This document shows positions 16,734 through 24,213 of a stretch of 64,000 nt of DNA, one piece after another. The notes under the pieces are model-generated. The model had not been told where the DNA came from. It saw nothing but the letters and a program-made list of their open reading frames with translations, and made no database searches. Numbering within the stretch: position 1 is the first letter of the stretch; the number at the start of each line of letters is the position of its first letter. A program made the position numbers and the translations under genes. The stretch comes from Microbacterium aurum (GTDB lineage: Bacteria > Actinomycetota > Actinomycetes > Actinomycetales > Microbacteriaceae), in contig NZ_JAFBCQ010000001.1 in assembly GCF_016907815.1 (NCBI RefSeq), forward strand, positions 372,001-436,000, given 5' to 3'.

Positions 16734-17866
16734 GTGTGTTGCACCGCTAATTCATTTCTAGTTTTGTAGAATGGAGTATGTCGCGACGAGGACCTGTGCT
16801 TCCCGAGCTGACCCTCTCGGATGTGGAGCGTGATCAGCTGGAGCGGTGGGTGCGTCGCCGCAAGTCGGCGCAGGATCTCGCTCTGCGTTCGAGGATCGTG
16901 CTGGAATGCGCGACGGGCAGCTCCAACTCCGAGGTATCCAGGCGGCTGTTGGTGTCATTGCCCACGGTGCGCAAGTGGCGGACCCGGTTCCTTGAGCAGC
17001 GTCTCGATGGGCTCGTCGACGAGCCGCGGCCGGGACGGCCGCCGCTGATCGGAGTGGACCGGGTTGAGCAGGTCATCGTCGACACTCTGGAATCGACCCC
17101 GAAGAATGCGACGCACTGGTCGAGGGCGAAGATGGCCGAACGTTCCGGGCTGTCGCGCTCGACGGTGGGGCGGATCTGGAAGGCATTCGGACTCAAGCCC
17201 CATCTGGAGGAGGGTTTCAAGCTCTCCAACGACCCATTGTTCACGGAGAAGGTCTACGACATCGTCGGGCTCTACCTGAACCCGCCGGAGTCTGCCGTCG
17301 TGCTCAGCGTCGACGAGAAGAGCCAGGTGCAGGCGTTGGCCCGCTCGCAGCCCGCGTTCCCGCTGATGCCGGGCGTCCCCGAGCGGCGCACGCACGACTA
17401 TGTCCGGCATGGCACGACGAGCCTGTTCGCCGCGATGAACGTCGCCGACGGCACGGTGATCTCCTCGGTGCATCGCAAGCACCGCTCGGTTGAGTTCAAG
17501 AAGTTCCTGACCAAGATCGACAAGAACGTTCCCGAACACCTCGACGTGCACGTCGTCTGCGACAACTACTCCACGCACAAACATCCGACTGTGAAGGCGT
17601 GGCTGGAGAAGCATCCCCGGTTCCACATGCACTTCACCCCGACGTACTCCTCCTGGATCAACCAGGTCGAGCGGCTCTTCGCCGAAGTCACCCGCGACCT
17701 GTTGCAACGCTCCGACCACCGCAACGTTCAGTCCCTGGAGAGAGACCTCCGCGACTGGGTGAAAGCCTGGAACGAGAACCCGAAACCATTCATCTGGACC
17801 AAGACCGCCGAAGACATCCTCGACTCCATCGCCCGATACCTGAAACGAATTAACGGATCAGGACAC
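16734..17866 (+). mobile_element. IS630-family insertion sequence
   Basis: 1133 bp between duplicated TA dinucleotides (16732-16733 and 17867-17868), the target used by IS630/Tc1 elements. Imperfect inverted repeats of about 30 bp begin GTGT at both ends and share TAATTC-TTTC blocks. A single transposase fills it. Confidence 0.88.
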
Positions 17867-17869
17867 TAG
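16778..17869 (+). CDS. IS630-family transposase
   Basis: 363 residues, ATG start. Two N-terminal HTH units (SNSEVSRRLLVSLPTVRKWR and AKMAERSGLSRSTVGRIWKA) are followed by the DDE catalytic domain. The catalytic residues are LSVDEKSQ (D), VVCDNYSTH (D) and SSWINQVERLFAEV (E). The layout is typical of full-length IS630 enzymes. The stop codon TAG is made of the duplicated TA plus the first flanking base, so the IS itself does not encode a stop. Confidence 0.93.
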   Translation: MSRRGPVLPELTLSDVERDQLERWVRRRKSAQDLALRSRIVLECATGSSNSEVSRRLLVSLPTVRKWRTRFLEQRLDGLVDEPRPGRPPLIGVDRVEQVIVDTLESTPKNATHWSRAKMAERSGLSRSTVGRIWKAFGLKPHLEEGFKLSNDPLFTEKVYDIVGLYLNPPESAVVLSVDEKSQVQALARSQPAFPLMPGVPERRTHDYVRHGTTSLFAAMNVADGTVISSVHRKHRSVEFKKFLTKIDKNVPEHLDVHVVCDNYSTHKHPTVKAWLEKHPRFHMHFTPTYSSWINQVERLFAEVTRDLLQRSDHRNVQSLERDLRDWVKAWNENPKPFIWTKTAEDILDSIARYLKRINGSGH

Positions 17870-17930
17870 GCGGCAGCTTCACGTTGAGCTGGCACATATT
17901 CTCGACTCAGCCCTCTAGGGCGCGCGCCGC

Positions 17931-18692
17931 CTATTTATCCCTCGCGACTCCATCGGCGAGTTTATTCATGGCGTATCGGATTGTCTTTGGCCCGACCTCA
18001 GTGGCATCGGCGTTCGTGTTGGTGACTACGAGAAGCAGGTCTCCTCTTCGGCCGAACCCGATGAAGTCGTCGTCCGTGTGAGGCGTGCGCGAGTTGTAGG
18101 CGATCGTGTCCTCAACCTTGACGTCGACCGGCGTGAAGACGGCGGTCCCTTCGTTTTTGGAGCACTCCTTGAGCAGGTTCACTTGGACATCGAAGACGCT
18201 CCGCGCCTCGTCGACGGTGTCGTAGCGAATGAGGGTCGCGAACTCGTCGGTCCCGTTTATGCCGATCTCCTGCGTGGCTGCTTCCTTGATCGTGGCGTCC
18301 ACGGCTCCGGCTGCCTCGAACGCCTTCGCGCAACTCTCGCCGTAGTCAACGGCGCTCACACTGGCGCCGCTGAGACTGAGCCGTCCGTAGAGGTCCTCGG
18401 GAACGAGTGAAGTGGTTGCTCCCCACGAGCGGTCGCCGTTGAAGTCGGCGTACTGCTCGGTGGTGGGCAGGAGCTCGGTGATCGGGGTGCTGGGAAGCAC
18501 CGACGCTTCTTCCTGACTGGTCGTCGCCGCACAGCCCGCGAGGGACGCGGCGATGATCCCACCGGAGAGCGCGACGCGTAGTGCTTTGACGGTTGCCGAT
18601 CGCCGCCTCTCTTTCGTTGGAGTGCGGCAGAGCGCGGTGACGTCGCCGAGCGGTTCGCGTTCGGCCAGGTCTGGTTGCGGCATGGACATCAC
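17931..18692 (-). CDS. secreted lipoprotein, unknown function
   Basis: 253 residues, GTG start. The N-terminal tail is followed by a signal ending SLAGC (lipobox, about residues 50-54; VKALRVALSGGIIAASLAGC), so a start nearer the signal is possible. The mature domain has no family I recognise; it may be a PknH-like sensor fold. A decayed paralogue lies at 13938-14187, so at least two copies once existed in this island. The next IS was inserted only 18 bp upstream of the start, probably separating the gene from its original promoter. Confidence 0.7.
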   Translation of the reverse strand: MMSMPQPDLAEREPLGDVTALCRTPTKERRRSATVKALRVALSGGIIAASLAGCAATTSQEEASVLPSTPITELLPTTEQYADFNGDRSWGATTSLVPEDLYGRLSLSGASVSAVDYGESCAKAFEAAGAVDATIKEAATQEIGINGTDEFATLIRYDTVDEARSVFDVQVNLLKECSKNEGTAVFTPVDVKVEDTIAYNSRTPHTDDDFIGFGRRGDLLLVVTNTNADATEVGPKTIRYAMNKLADGVARDK

Positions 18693-18769
18693 CTCTGTTC
18701 TTGTTGAGCGTGTCGCGCGTCAGACTTTGTGGCAGGACCATTGATTGAGTCCTGAGCGGAGAGTTCGAC

Positions 18770-19087
18770 ATGGGAAGACCACCAGTGATCCCGGTGGAGA
18801 AGAAGACGAGGATCGTGCTGAGCATCCTCGCCGGCGAGATGACGATCGCCGAGGCGGCCAGGCGCGAGAAGGTCAGCGAGCAGTCGATCGGCCGGTGGAA
18901 GGCGGACTTCCTCGAGGCCGGGAAGACGAGTCTCGCGGCGGGCAAGAACGGGCCCTCGACCCGGGAGCAGCAGCTCGAGGCGGAGGTCGCGGAGCTGACC
19001 CAGGCGCTCGGTGAGGCGGCGGTCGAGATCCGGGTATGGAAGAAGTCCGCGGAGGGACGCTTGGGCCCTTCGAGGACCTCGAGGTGA
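18770..19087 (+). CDS. IS3-family transposase OrfA (second type)
   Basis: 105 residues. HTH EKKTRIVLSILAGEMTIAEAARREKVSEQSIGRWKADF is followed by a coiled segment (REQQLEAEVAELTQALGEAA). It binds the ends of this IS. Its 3' end overlaps the OrfB frame by about 50 bp, the usual arrangement for a programmed -1 frameshift. Sequence differs clearly from the OrfA of the flanking IS3 copies. Confidence 0.88.
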   Translation: MGRPPVIPVEKKTRIVLSILAGEMTIAEAARREKVSEQSIGRWKADFLEAGKTSLAAGKNGPSTREQQLEAEVAELTQALGEAAVEIRVWKKSAEGRLGPSRTSR

Positions 19088-20034
19088 TCCGCGTCGAGGC
19101 GGGCATGTCGACCGCGAGGTTCTGCAAGCTGATCGACATGCCCGAACGCACCTGGCGACGCTGGCAGGCCAAGGCGCGGCAGGAACAGCCGCCGAAGGGG
19201 CCGTGGCCGCAGCCGGCGAGGGATGCCGCTCGGCCGCTGGTGGTGAAGCATGCGTTGGCGAAGCCGGCGTGGGGTCACCGGAAGATCTGGGCGATGACGC
19301 GGCACGACGGGCACAAGGTGTCGCAGGCGACGGTGCTGCGGCTGCTGCGTGACGACGGGCTGATCCTGCCGTCGGAGTACCAGAAGCAGCGTCGGGAGTT
19401 GGCGAAGGACCGGAAGGCAGCGTTCGCTCGCAACCCGAACGGACCGAACCAGGTGTGGCAGCTGGACTTCAGCGAGTTCGAGACCACCCAGGGCGGGACC
19501 TGGCGGATCGCGGGGTGTCGGGACTGGTTCTCGAAGCTCGAGTACCCGTTCCATGTGTCGCCGACGGCGAACCAGTACGACGCGATCGCCGCGATCGAAC
19601 TCGCCTTGGCCGAGTACGAGCGTCTGTTCGGGCACCCGCTCGTCGACGAGTGTGAGGTCGATGCGGGCACCGGGGAGCTGCTGCCGGTCCTCACCATCGT
19701 CACGGACAATGGCGGCCCGTTCCGGTCGTTGAACTTCGAGTTGTTCATCATGCGTCACCCCGAGCTTCGGCATGTCCGCACCCGGGTGAAGTCGCCAGGC
19801 CAGAACGGGTCACGCGAACGCGGGTTCGGGACGCTGAAGTACGAGCGGCTGTTCCTCGACGAGATCCCGGACGCCTTGACGCTCATCGAGCGGGCCGAGG
19901 ACTACCGAGTCGAGTACAACACCGAGCGCCCTCATGAGGCGATCGCCTGGAACCGGCCACTGGAGGTGCACCTCGGCCTGGCCGACCCCACCACCCCCAC
20001 CTTTGAAACAGAAGAAATCCTGCCAACTACTTGA
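19036..20034 (+). CDS. IS3-family transposase OrfB, DDE integrase (second type)
   Basis: 332 residues. An HTH region (AKPAWGHRKIWAMTRHDGHKVS) precedes the rve core: QLDFSEFET (D), TIVTDNGGPFRS (D), QNGSRERGFGTLKYERLF (E), and a YNTERPHEAI C-terminal motif. The longest frame starts at ATG 19036 inside orfA; in vivo it may be made as an OrfAB fusion. It appears intact. Confidence 0.9.
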   Translation: MEEVRGGTLGPFEDLEVIRVEAGMSTARFCKLIDMPERTWRRWQAKARQEQPPKGPWPQPARDAARPLVVKHALAKPAWGHRKIWAMTRHDGHKVSQATVLRLLRDDGLILPSEYQKQRRELAKDRKAAFARNPNGPNQVWQLDFSEFETTQGGTWRIAGCRDWFSKLEYPFHVSPTANQYDAIAAIELALAEYERLFGHPLVDECEVDAGTGELLPVLTIVTDNGGPFRSLNFELFIMRHPELRHVRTRVKSPGQNGSRERGFGTLKYERLFLDEIPDALTLIERAEDYRVEYNTERPHEAIAWNRPLEVHLGLADPTTPTFETEEILPTT

Positions 20035-20128
20035 CGCGGGACAAGCGCTCGTGAGGTTGCCCCCGAATCCCGGACACTGACCAGGCGGGATCCGCGTGTT
20101 CGCGGGCCTGTCAGGGAGGATGTCCGTG

Positions 20129-20446
20129 ATGGGCACGAGCAAGAAGAGGAAGTCGTATACGCCGGAGTATCGCCGTGAGGCGGCCCGGCTGGTGATCGAC
20201 ACGGATCGCACGATCGCGGCGGTCGCCCGCGAGATCGGGGTCGGCGAGGCGCTGCTGGGCCGGTGGGTGCATACCGAGCGTGCCCGGACCGGTGACGGCG
20301 AGGCGGCGCCGCTGGATCTGGACGAGCGGGCCGAGCTGGAACGGCTGCGTCGTGAGGTGCAGGAACTGCGGATGGACAACGAGTTCCTGGGAAAAGCGGC
20401 GGCCTTCTTCGCGTCGAAGCAGAACCCGAGGAGCGGTTCGCGGTGA
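20129..20446 (+). CDS. IS3-family transposase OrfA (copy 2)
   Basis: Same product as the OrfA of copy 1: HTH protein of about 105 residues starting MGTSKKRKSYTPEYRREAAR, with a leucine-rich coil at the C-terminus. The same A-AAA-G slippery stretch is present before the stop. Confidence 0.9.
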   Translation: MGTSKKRKSYTPEYRREAARLVIDTDRTIAAVAREIGVGEALLGRWVHTERARTGDGEAAPLDLDERAELERLRREVQELRMDNEFLGKAAAFFASKQNPRSGSR

Positions 20447-21324
20447 TCGAGGCGGAGAAGGCCGGCAGCACGACGATGACGGTCACCCGGATGTGCCGTC
20501 TGCTGGGGGTGGACCGGCGGCGGTTCTACGAGTGGCGTGCCCGGCAGTCCGCGGGCCCCTCTGCGCGGCAGCAGCGGGACGCGGACCTCACCGTCCAGAT
20601 CGCGGCGTTCCACGCCGCATCGGATGGCACCTACGGGGCGCCGCGGATCCACGCCGACTTGCAGGACGCCGGTGTCGCCGTATCGCGGAAGAAGGTCGCC
20701 AGCCTGATGCGGGACAAGAGGATCGCGGGTATCAGCCCCCGCACCTGGCACCCGCCGACCACCGTCCACGGGGATGACCCGTTCCCCGTCCCCGACCTCG
20801 TTGAGCGGCAGTTCGACCAGGGTGAGAGGGACCTGGCTTGGTTCTCGGACATCACCTATCTGCGCACCGGTGAGGGATGGGCATACCTGTGCGTCGTCCG
20901 CGACGGGCACACCCGCCGGGTCCTCGGACGCTGCGTCGCCGACAACATGCACACCGACCTCGTGGAGGCGGCACTGCGGCAAGCAGTCGCGCTCCGCGGT
21001 GCGCTGCCGCGGAAGGTGATCTTCCACGCGGACAGGGGCACCCAGTACACCAGCGGCCAGCTCGCGGACGCCGCGAGGGAGCTTGGGGTGCTCCGGTCGA
21101 TGGGCCGCACCGGCGTGTGCTGGGACAACGCTGCCGCCGAGTCGTTCTGGTCGATCTTCAAGAACGAGTACTACCACCGGCACGTGTTCGCCACGATCGA
21201 CGCTGCTCGCCGCGGCGCATACGCCTGGATCGACGGCTGGTACAACGCCCGCCGACGCCACTCCGGCATCGGCTACCTCAGCCCGCTAGAGTACGAACGC
21301 CGCCAGCTCGCGCTGGCAGCCTGA
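20443..21324 (+). CDS. IS3-family transposase OrfB, DDE integrase (copy 2)
   Basis: 293 residues, identical in predicted sequence to the OrfB of copy 1, with the same three catalytic acidic positions (WFSDITYL, FHADRGTQYTS, AAAESFWSIFKNE) and the same 4-bp overlap with orfA. Apparently functional. Confidence 0.95.
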   Translation: MIEAEKAGSTTMTVTRMCRLLGVDRRRFYEWRARQSAGPSARQQRDADLTVQIAAFHAASDGTYGAPRIHADLQDAGVAVSRKKVASLMRDKRIAGISPRTWHPPTTVHGDDPFPVPDLVERQFDQGERDLAWFSDITYLRTGEGWAYLCVVRDGHTRRVLGRCVADNMHTDLVEAALRQAVALRGALPRKVIFHADRGTQYTSGQLADAARELGVLRSMGRTGVCWDNAAAESFWSIFKNEYYHRHVFATIDAARRGAYAWIDGWYNARRRHSGIGYLSPLEYERRQLALAA

Positions 21325-21376
21325 CCAACCAACCACCTGTCCGGGATTCGGGGGCAACCTCACTCGAGAGGAGCGG

Positions 21377-22165
21377 CTAGTGAGTCGTGTCGTCGAGTGC
21401 GGACTGAATCTTGGCGACCATCTGGCTCAGGTCGTCGGGGTTGATCTGGTCGAGGGATGACCCGTCGCCGTAGACGCTGGCGGTGACGTTGACGAGGAGG
21501 TTGCCGTACGCGAAGCGCCGGACGACGGCGTACTGCGCGGCCGAACCCTCGCCGCTGCTGGCTTTGATGTCGCAGAAGGCTTCCTGGCAGTCGAAGGTGA
21601 GGCTGCGCTGCTTCATCGCCGCAGCCGCTGCCGTCGTGCACGTGGCGTCGCCAGCCGCGTCGACCAGCGCTTGCTGGGAGATGGTGGCGTCCTCGACGCT
21701 GGTGAAGGTGCGGGCTGCGGTGCGATAGCTGACGCTGACCTGTCCGTCGTAGCGTCCCGTCGAGACGCCAGTGATGCGGATGTCCTTTCGCGCGTCGGCA
21801 GCGACGGCGAGGGTGAAGGCGCCGGCGACGGGGATGCACTGCTCGGGGACGCCCGTGGCCGTGAAGTCCGGGACCGGTGTGAGGTCGGAAGCGATGTTGC
21901 CGTTGTAGATGAACGGGTCGCTCAGCATGGTCTCGAGGGAAGCGAAGGCCTGTTGGACCTGTGAGTCGGTGAACATCGCGGCACTGGCGTTGGCAGCTTT
22001 CGGCGCGCTACCCGGAAGCGCGGAGCAGCCGGCGGCCCCGAAGACGACTGACGCCGTCACCACACCCACGCCGACGACGAGCCCGACGCGTCGAAGGATC
22101 CTGCGTGATTCGCTCGAACGCGGCTGGGAGGTGACAGAGCGACGGACTCTGGTGGTCTGGATCAT
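21377..22165 (-). CDS. secreted lipoprotein, unknown function
   Basis: 262 residues from ATG 22165, chosen for the GAGAGA site before it; the frame is open to 22273. A basic N-tail and hydrophobic stretch (LVVGVGVVTASVVFGAAGC) end in a lipobox. The mature domain contains four cysteines (EQCIPV, DATCTTA, TFDCQEAFCDIK) likely to form disulfides and a QYAVVRRFAYGNLLVNVTAS strand pattern. It is similar in type, not clearly in sequence, to the lipoprotein at 17931. It is located immediately beyond IS copy 2, with its 3' end 15 bp from the IS. The function is unknown. Confidence 0.7.
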   Translation of the reverse strand: MIQTTRVRRSVTSQPRSSESRRILRRVGLVVGVGVVTASVVFGAAGCSALPGSAPKAANASAAMFTDSQVQQAFASLETMLSDPFIYNGNIASDLTPVPDFTATGVPEQCIPVAGAFTLAVAADARKDIRITGVSTGRYDGQVSVSYRTAARTFTSVEDATISQQALVDAAGDATCTTAAAAAMKQRSLTFDCQEAFCDIKASSGEGSAAQYAVVRRFAYGNLLVNVTASVYGDGSSLDQINPDDLSQMVAKIQSALDDTTH

Positions 22166-22256
22166 GGATCTCTCTCGATGTGGGGAGGTCATCGCGGCGC
22201 GGCGGGCTCGCCACCCGCTAATCAGCGAATGGTGAGCCCGCACCGCATGGAAGGGC

Positions 22257-23228
22257 TCAGCGGGTGGCAGCACGCCGCGTGCGCCGAGCGAACAGCACCG
22301 ACAGGGTGCCGAGAAGGAGCAGCCCTGCGGATCCCGCAGCCACCGCGCCGGTCGCAGCGCTGTTCAGACCGGTGTCGGGCAGGCGCTTAGTCGTCGTGCT
22401 GGACGCAAGAGACGTCGTAGTGCTCGTCGACGGGTCCGTGCCGCTTCCTGCGCCAATGCTGGTCCCGCTGCCCGTCCCGCCCGTGCTGCCCGTGCCGCTG
22501 TTGTCGACGGCGCACGGAATGCTGACCGGGTACGGGGTCCCGCTGACCGTGTCTTGCCCCTGAATGGCGAGGAAGAAGGTCGCCGCGCCGCACCGGTAGG
22601 CGAAGGAGCCTGTCTGGGTGCCGGAGCCGTCGAAGTGGACGGTCGTCACCGGAGCGTCCGTGATGGCGATGACGACGTCGCCCGCGCCTTCGGTGCCGGC
22701 GTCGTAGGTGATCGTGTACTGCACGGTCGGGACGTTGTTGACCAGCGTGGCGCTGAACGTCGCGGTGGCGGTCGCGGGGGTGACCGTCGGAGTGGTGTCG
22801 CAGCGCTTGATCGTGAAGAAGCCCGAGATGACGGCAGTCTCTTTCGGGTCCGCGGTGCTGTTGAGGTTGGTCACGGTGTAGCTGTAGGTATGCGTGCCGG
22901 CGGGGTAATAGAGGAGGGTGTCCCCGGGGTCGAGGTGACCGTCGATCGTGACGTTGCTGGCCGACTCTCCTTCAGCGACCGAGCCGCTCACGATGTAGAC
23001 GTAGGAGAGGTCGTCGCCTTTGCCGTTCCCGGGTAGCTCGCAGTCGTGGGCGGGGTCGTCGTAGATCGGGCCGTAGACCAGGTTGGTCTTCGGCACCCAC
23101 GGCTCATCTGCAGCGGACGCCGCCGTCGCGAGCGTCGCTGCGGACAGAACCGACAGCGCGGCCACCGCTGCGGCGGCGCCGATGCGGCGAAGGCTTCGGG
23201 AACGGGTGACGGAATATGGGCGGGACAT
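22257..23228 (-). CDS. LPXTG-type cell-wall-anchored surface protein
   Basis: 323 residues from ATG 23228 (GGGGAG upstream). Signal peptide with cleavage near LATAASA-A. The extracellular part is beta-rich with cysteines, followed by a low-complexity Gly/Ser/Thr linker (about 245-290), then LPDTG, a hydrophobic segment and a terminal RRTRRAATR, the complete sortase sorting signal. The only sortase in the window, at 57999, is class E, which usually prefers LAxTG, so the matching sortase probably lies elsewhere. It is divergent from the small XRE regulator and may be controlled by it. Confidence 0.85.
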   Translation of the reverse strand: MSRPYSVTRSRSLRRIGAAAAVAALSVLSAATLATAASAADEPWVPKTNLVYGPIYDDPAHDCELPGNGKGDDLSYVYIVSGSVAEGESASNVTIDGHLDPGDTLLYYPAGTHTYSYTVTNLNSTADPKETAVISGFFTIKRCDTTPTVTPATATATFSATLVNNVPTVQYTITYDAGTEGAGDVVIAITDAPVTTVHFDGSGTQTGSFAYRCGAATFFLAIQGQDTVSGTPYPVSIPCAVDNSGTGSTGGTGSGTSIGAGSGTDPSTSTTTSLASSTTTKRLPDTGLNSAATGAVAAGSAGLLLLGTLSVLFARRTRRAATR

Positions 23229-23313
23229 GGATGGACTCCCCAGAGGTTTCGGTGCATGGCCGGCACTCACCGTGATCGCGAGGGGGCGTGTCCCAGTGGA
23301 GCCGATTGGTCTT

Positions 23314-23359
23314 GCTACTTATCAGTAGCACATAGCACGCCTCAATGCGACTTATAAGT
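23314..23359. promoter_or_regulatory. paired palindromes upstream of the XRE gene
   Basis: GCTACT-TATC-AGTAGC (23314-23329, perfect 6-bp arms) and GACTTATAAGT (23349-23359, containing the 10-bp palindrome ACTTATAAGT), spaced about 32 bp centre to centre, in the divergent gap between the LPXTG gene and the small XRE gene. They resemble the C-boxes bound by restriction-modification controller proteins (GACT...AGTC types). AT-rich content stands out from the surroundings. Confidence 0.6.
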
Positions 23360-23397
23360 ATGTAGACCAATAGGTAGCACCCTGGTGGCCTGGATGG

Positions 23398-23628
23398 GTG
23401 GAAGGTGACCTACAGCGCACGCTCGGCCGCAACCTCCGCGCGCACCGCCAAAAGCTGGGTCTCAGCCAGGAACAGTTCGCCGAACGCCTCGGCTACCACC
23501 GCACCTACGTCGGCGGCATCGAGCAGGGCCTTCGCAACCTCAGCCTCCGCTCACTCGAGCGGCTGGCACTGGATCTCAACATCGATCCGCTTGAGCTTCT
23601 GCGTGAGGCCTCACCAGCGACCGAGTAG
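23398..23628 (+). CDS. small XRE-family HTH regulator, controller-protein-like
   Basis: 76 residues, GTG start. The protein is one HTH_3 domain: LGRNLRAHRQKLGLSQEQFA, ERLGYHRTYVGGIEQGLRN, LSLRSLERLALDLNIDPLEL. Size and sequence style match C proteins of restriction-modification systems and similar stand-alone repressors. No restriction enzyme or methyltransferase gene is adjacent. Palindromes 40-85 bp upstream suggest autoregulation and possible control of the divergent LPXTG gene. Confidence 0.85.
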   Translation: MEGDLQRTLGRNLRAHRQKLGLSQEQFAERLGYHRTYVGGIEQGLRNLSLRSLERLALDLNIDPLELLREASPATE

Positions 23629-23651
23629 GCACACGCGGCGGCGGTCCGTGC

Positions 23652-23990
23652 TCAGCGAACTTCGTCGAGGATCTCCCCCAGCGCCGCGTGAAGCCGAACT
23701 GCGCTTTCTAGAGTCACCTCGATGAACTGACGCTCTCCGACGACGGCAACCCACGCTTGCGAAATCTGACCGACAGGCTGCAACGCAACGACGGCCATCT
23801 CATCAGGTTCGACCGCGCGGTCTGACGAGGCGCTGACATCCTCGACTGTCACACGCTTCGGTACGACGACGGGGACGAGGATCTGTCGGCTCTGATGAAA
23901 CCGATCGTCGGGGTAGCTCTGGTCCTGGTGGTCCGCCCGGCACCACGCTGGGCATGGCTCGGTGAGCCAGGACAGACGTTCTCTTGGCAC
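23652..23990 (-). CDS. small DUF6907-like protein
   Basis: 112 residues. The N-terminal pattern CPAWCRADH...D..FHQS (C13, C17, H21, H32) resembles the Cys/His motif of the DUF6907 proteins widespread in actinobacteria. The remainder is a beta strand-rich region and a terminal helix (LESAVRLHAALGEILDEV). It ends 24 bp from the convergent XRE gene. Function unknown; the family call is from motif memory. Confidence 0.6.
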   Translation of the reverse strand: MPRERLSWLTEPCPAWCRADHQDQSYPDDRFHQSRQILVPVVVPKRVTVEDVSASSDRAVEPDEMAVVALQPVGQISQAWVAVVGERQFIEVTLESAVRLHAALGEILDEVR

Positions 23991-24213
23991 GCCGCGACGC
24001 TCCTCTCGATCTCAGTGCACGGACTGGGCGGAAGCCAGTAAGCCTCATATCCGCGAAGTTGTCGAGGGATTAGATGACACCGGTTTCCTGAATGCGCCGT
24101 AACAAATTGAGAGCCGCGATACACGACTGCTCGGGACTGGACGCTCGTCGCGAGGTGGTACCCGCGACGTGTCGTTGTAGCCTGACGGCCGGCGATGGCT
24201 CGAGGGGGTTGGT

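Larger units (their letters stand above)
18711..20043 (+). mobile_element. IS3-family insertion sequence, second type
   Basis: 1333 bp. Left end TGTCGCGCGTCA (18711) and right end complementary to TGTCCCGCGTCA (20032-20043), with further shared TGGCAGGA inside. It is flanked by the 4-bp repeat AGCG (18707-18710 and 20044-20047). OrfA and OrfB are in -1 register. Only 4 bp of flank separate the AGCG repeat from the next IS. Confidence 0.88.
20052..21362 (+). mobile_element. IS3-family insertion sequence, copy 2
   Basis: 1311 bp with the same ends as copy 1 at 5751-7061 (25-26 bp inverted repeats starting TGAGGTTGCC) and the same orientation. It has its own 4-bp target repeat CTCG (20048-20051 and 21363-21366). 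It landed 4 bp beyond the AGCG repeat of the neighbouring IS. Confidence 0.95.

Noticed and set aside
5751..21362. A true composite transposon moved as one unit
   Set aside because: Each IS3 copy has its own target duplication (CCT; CTCG) and the outermost flanks do not match, so unit transposition is not supported.
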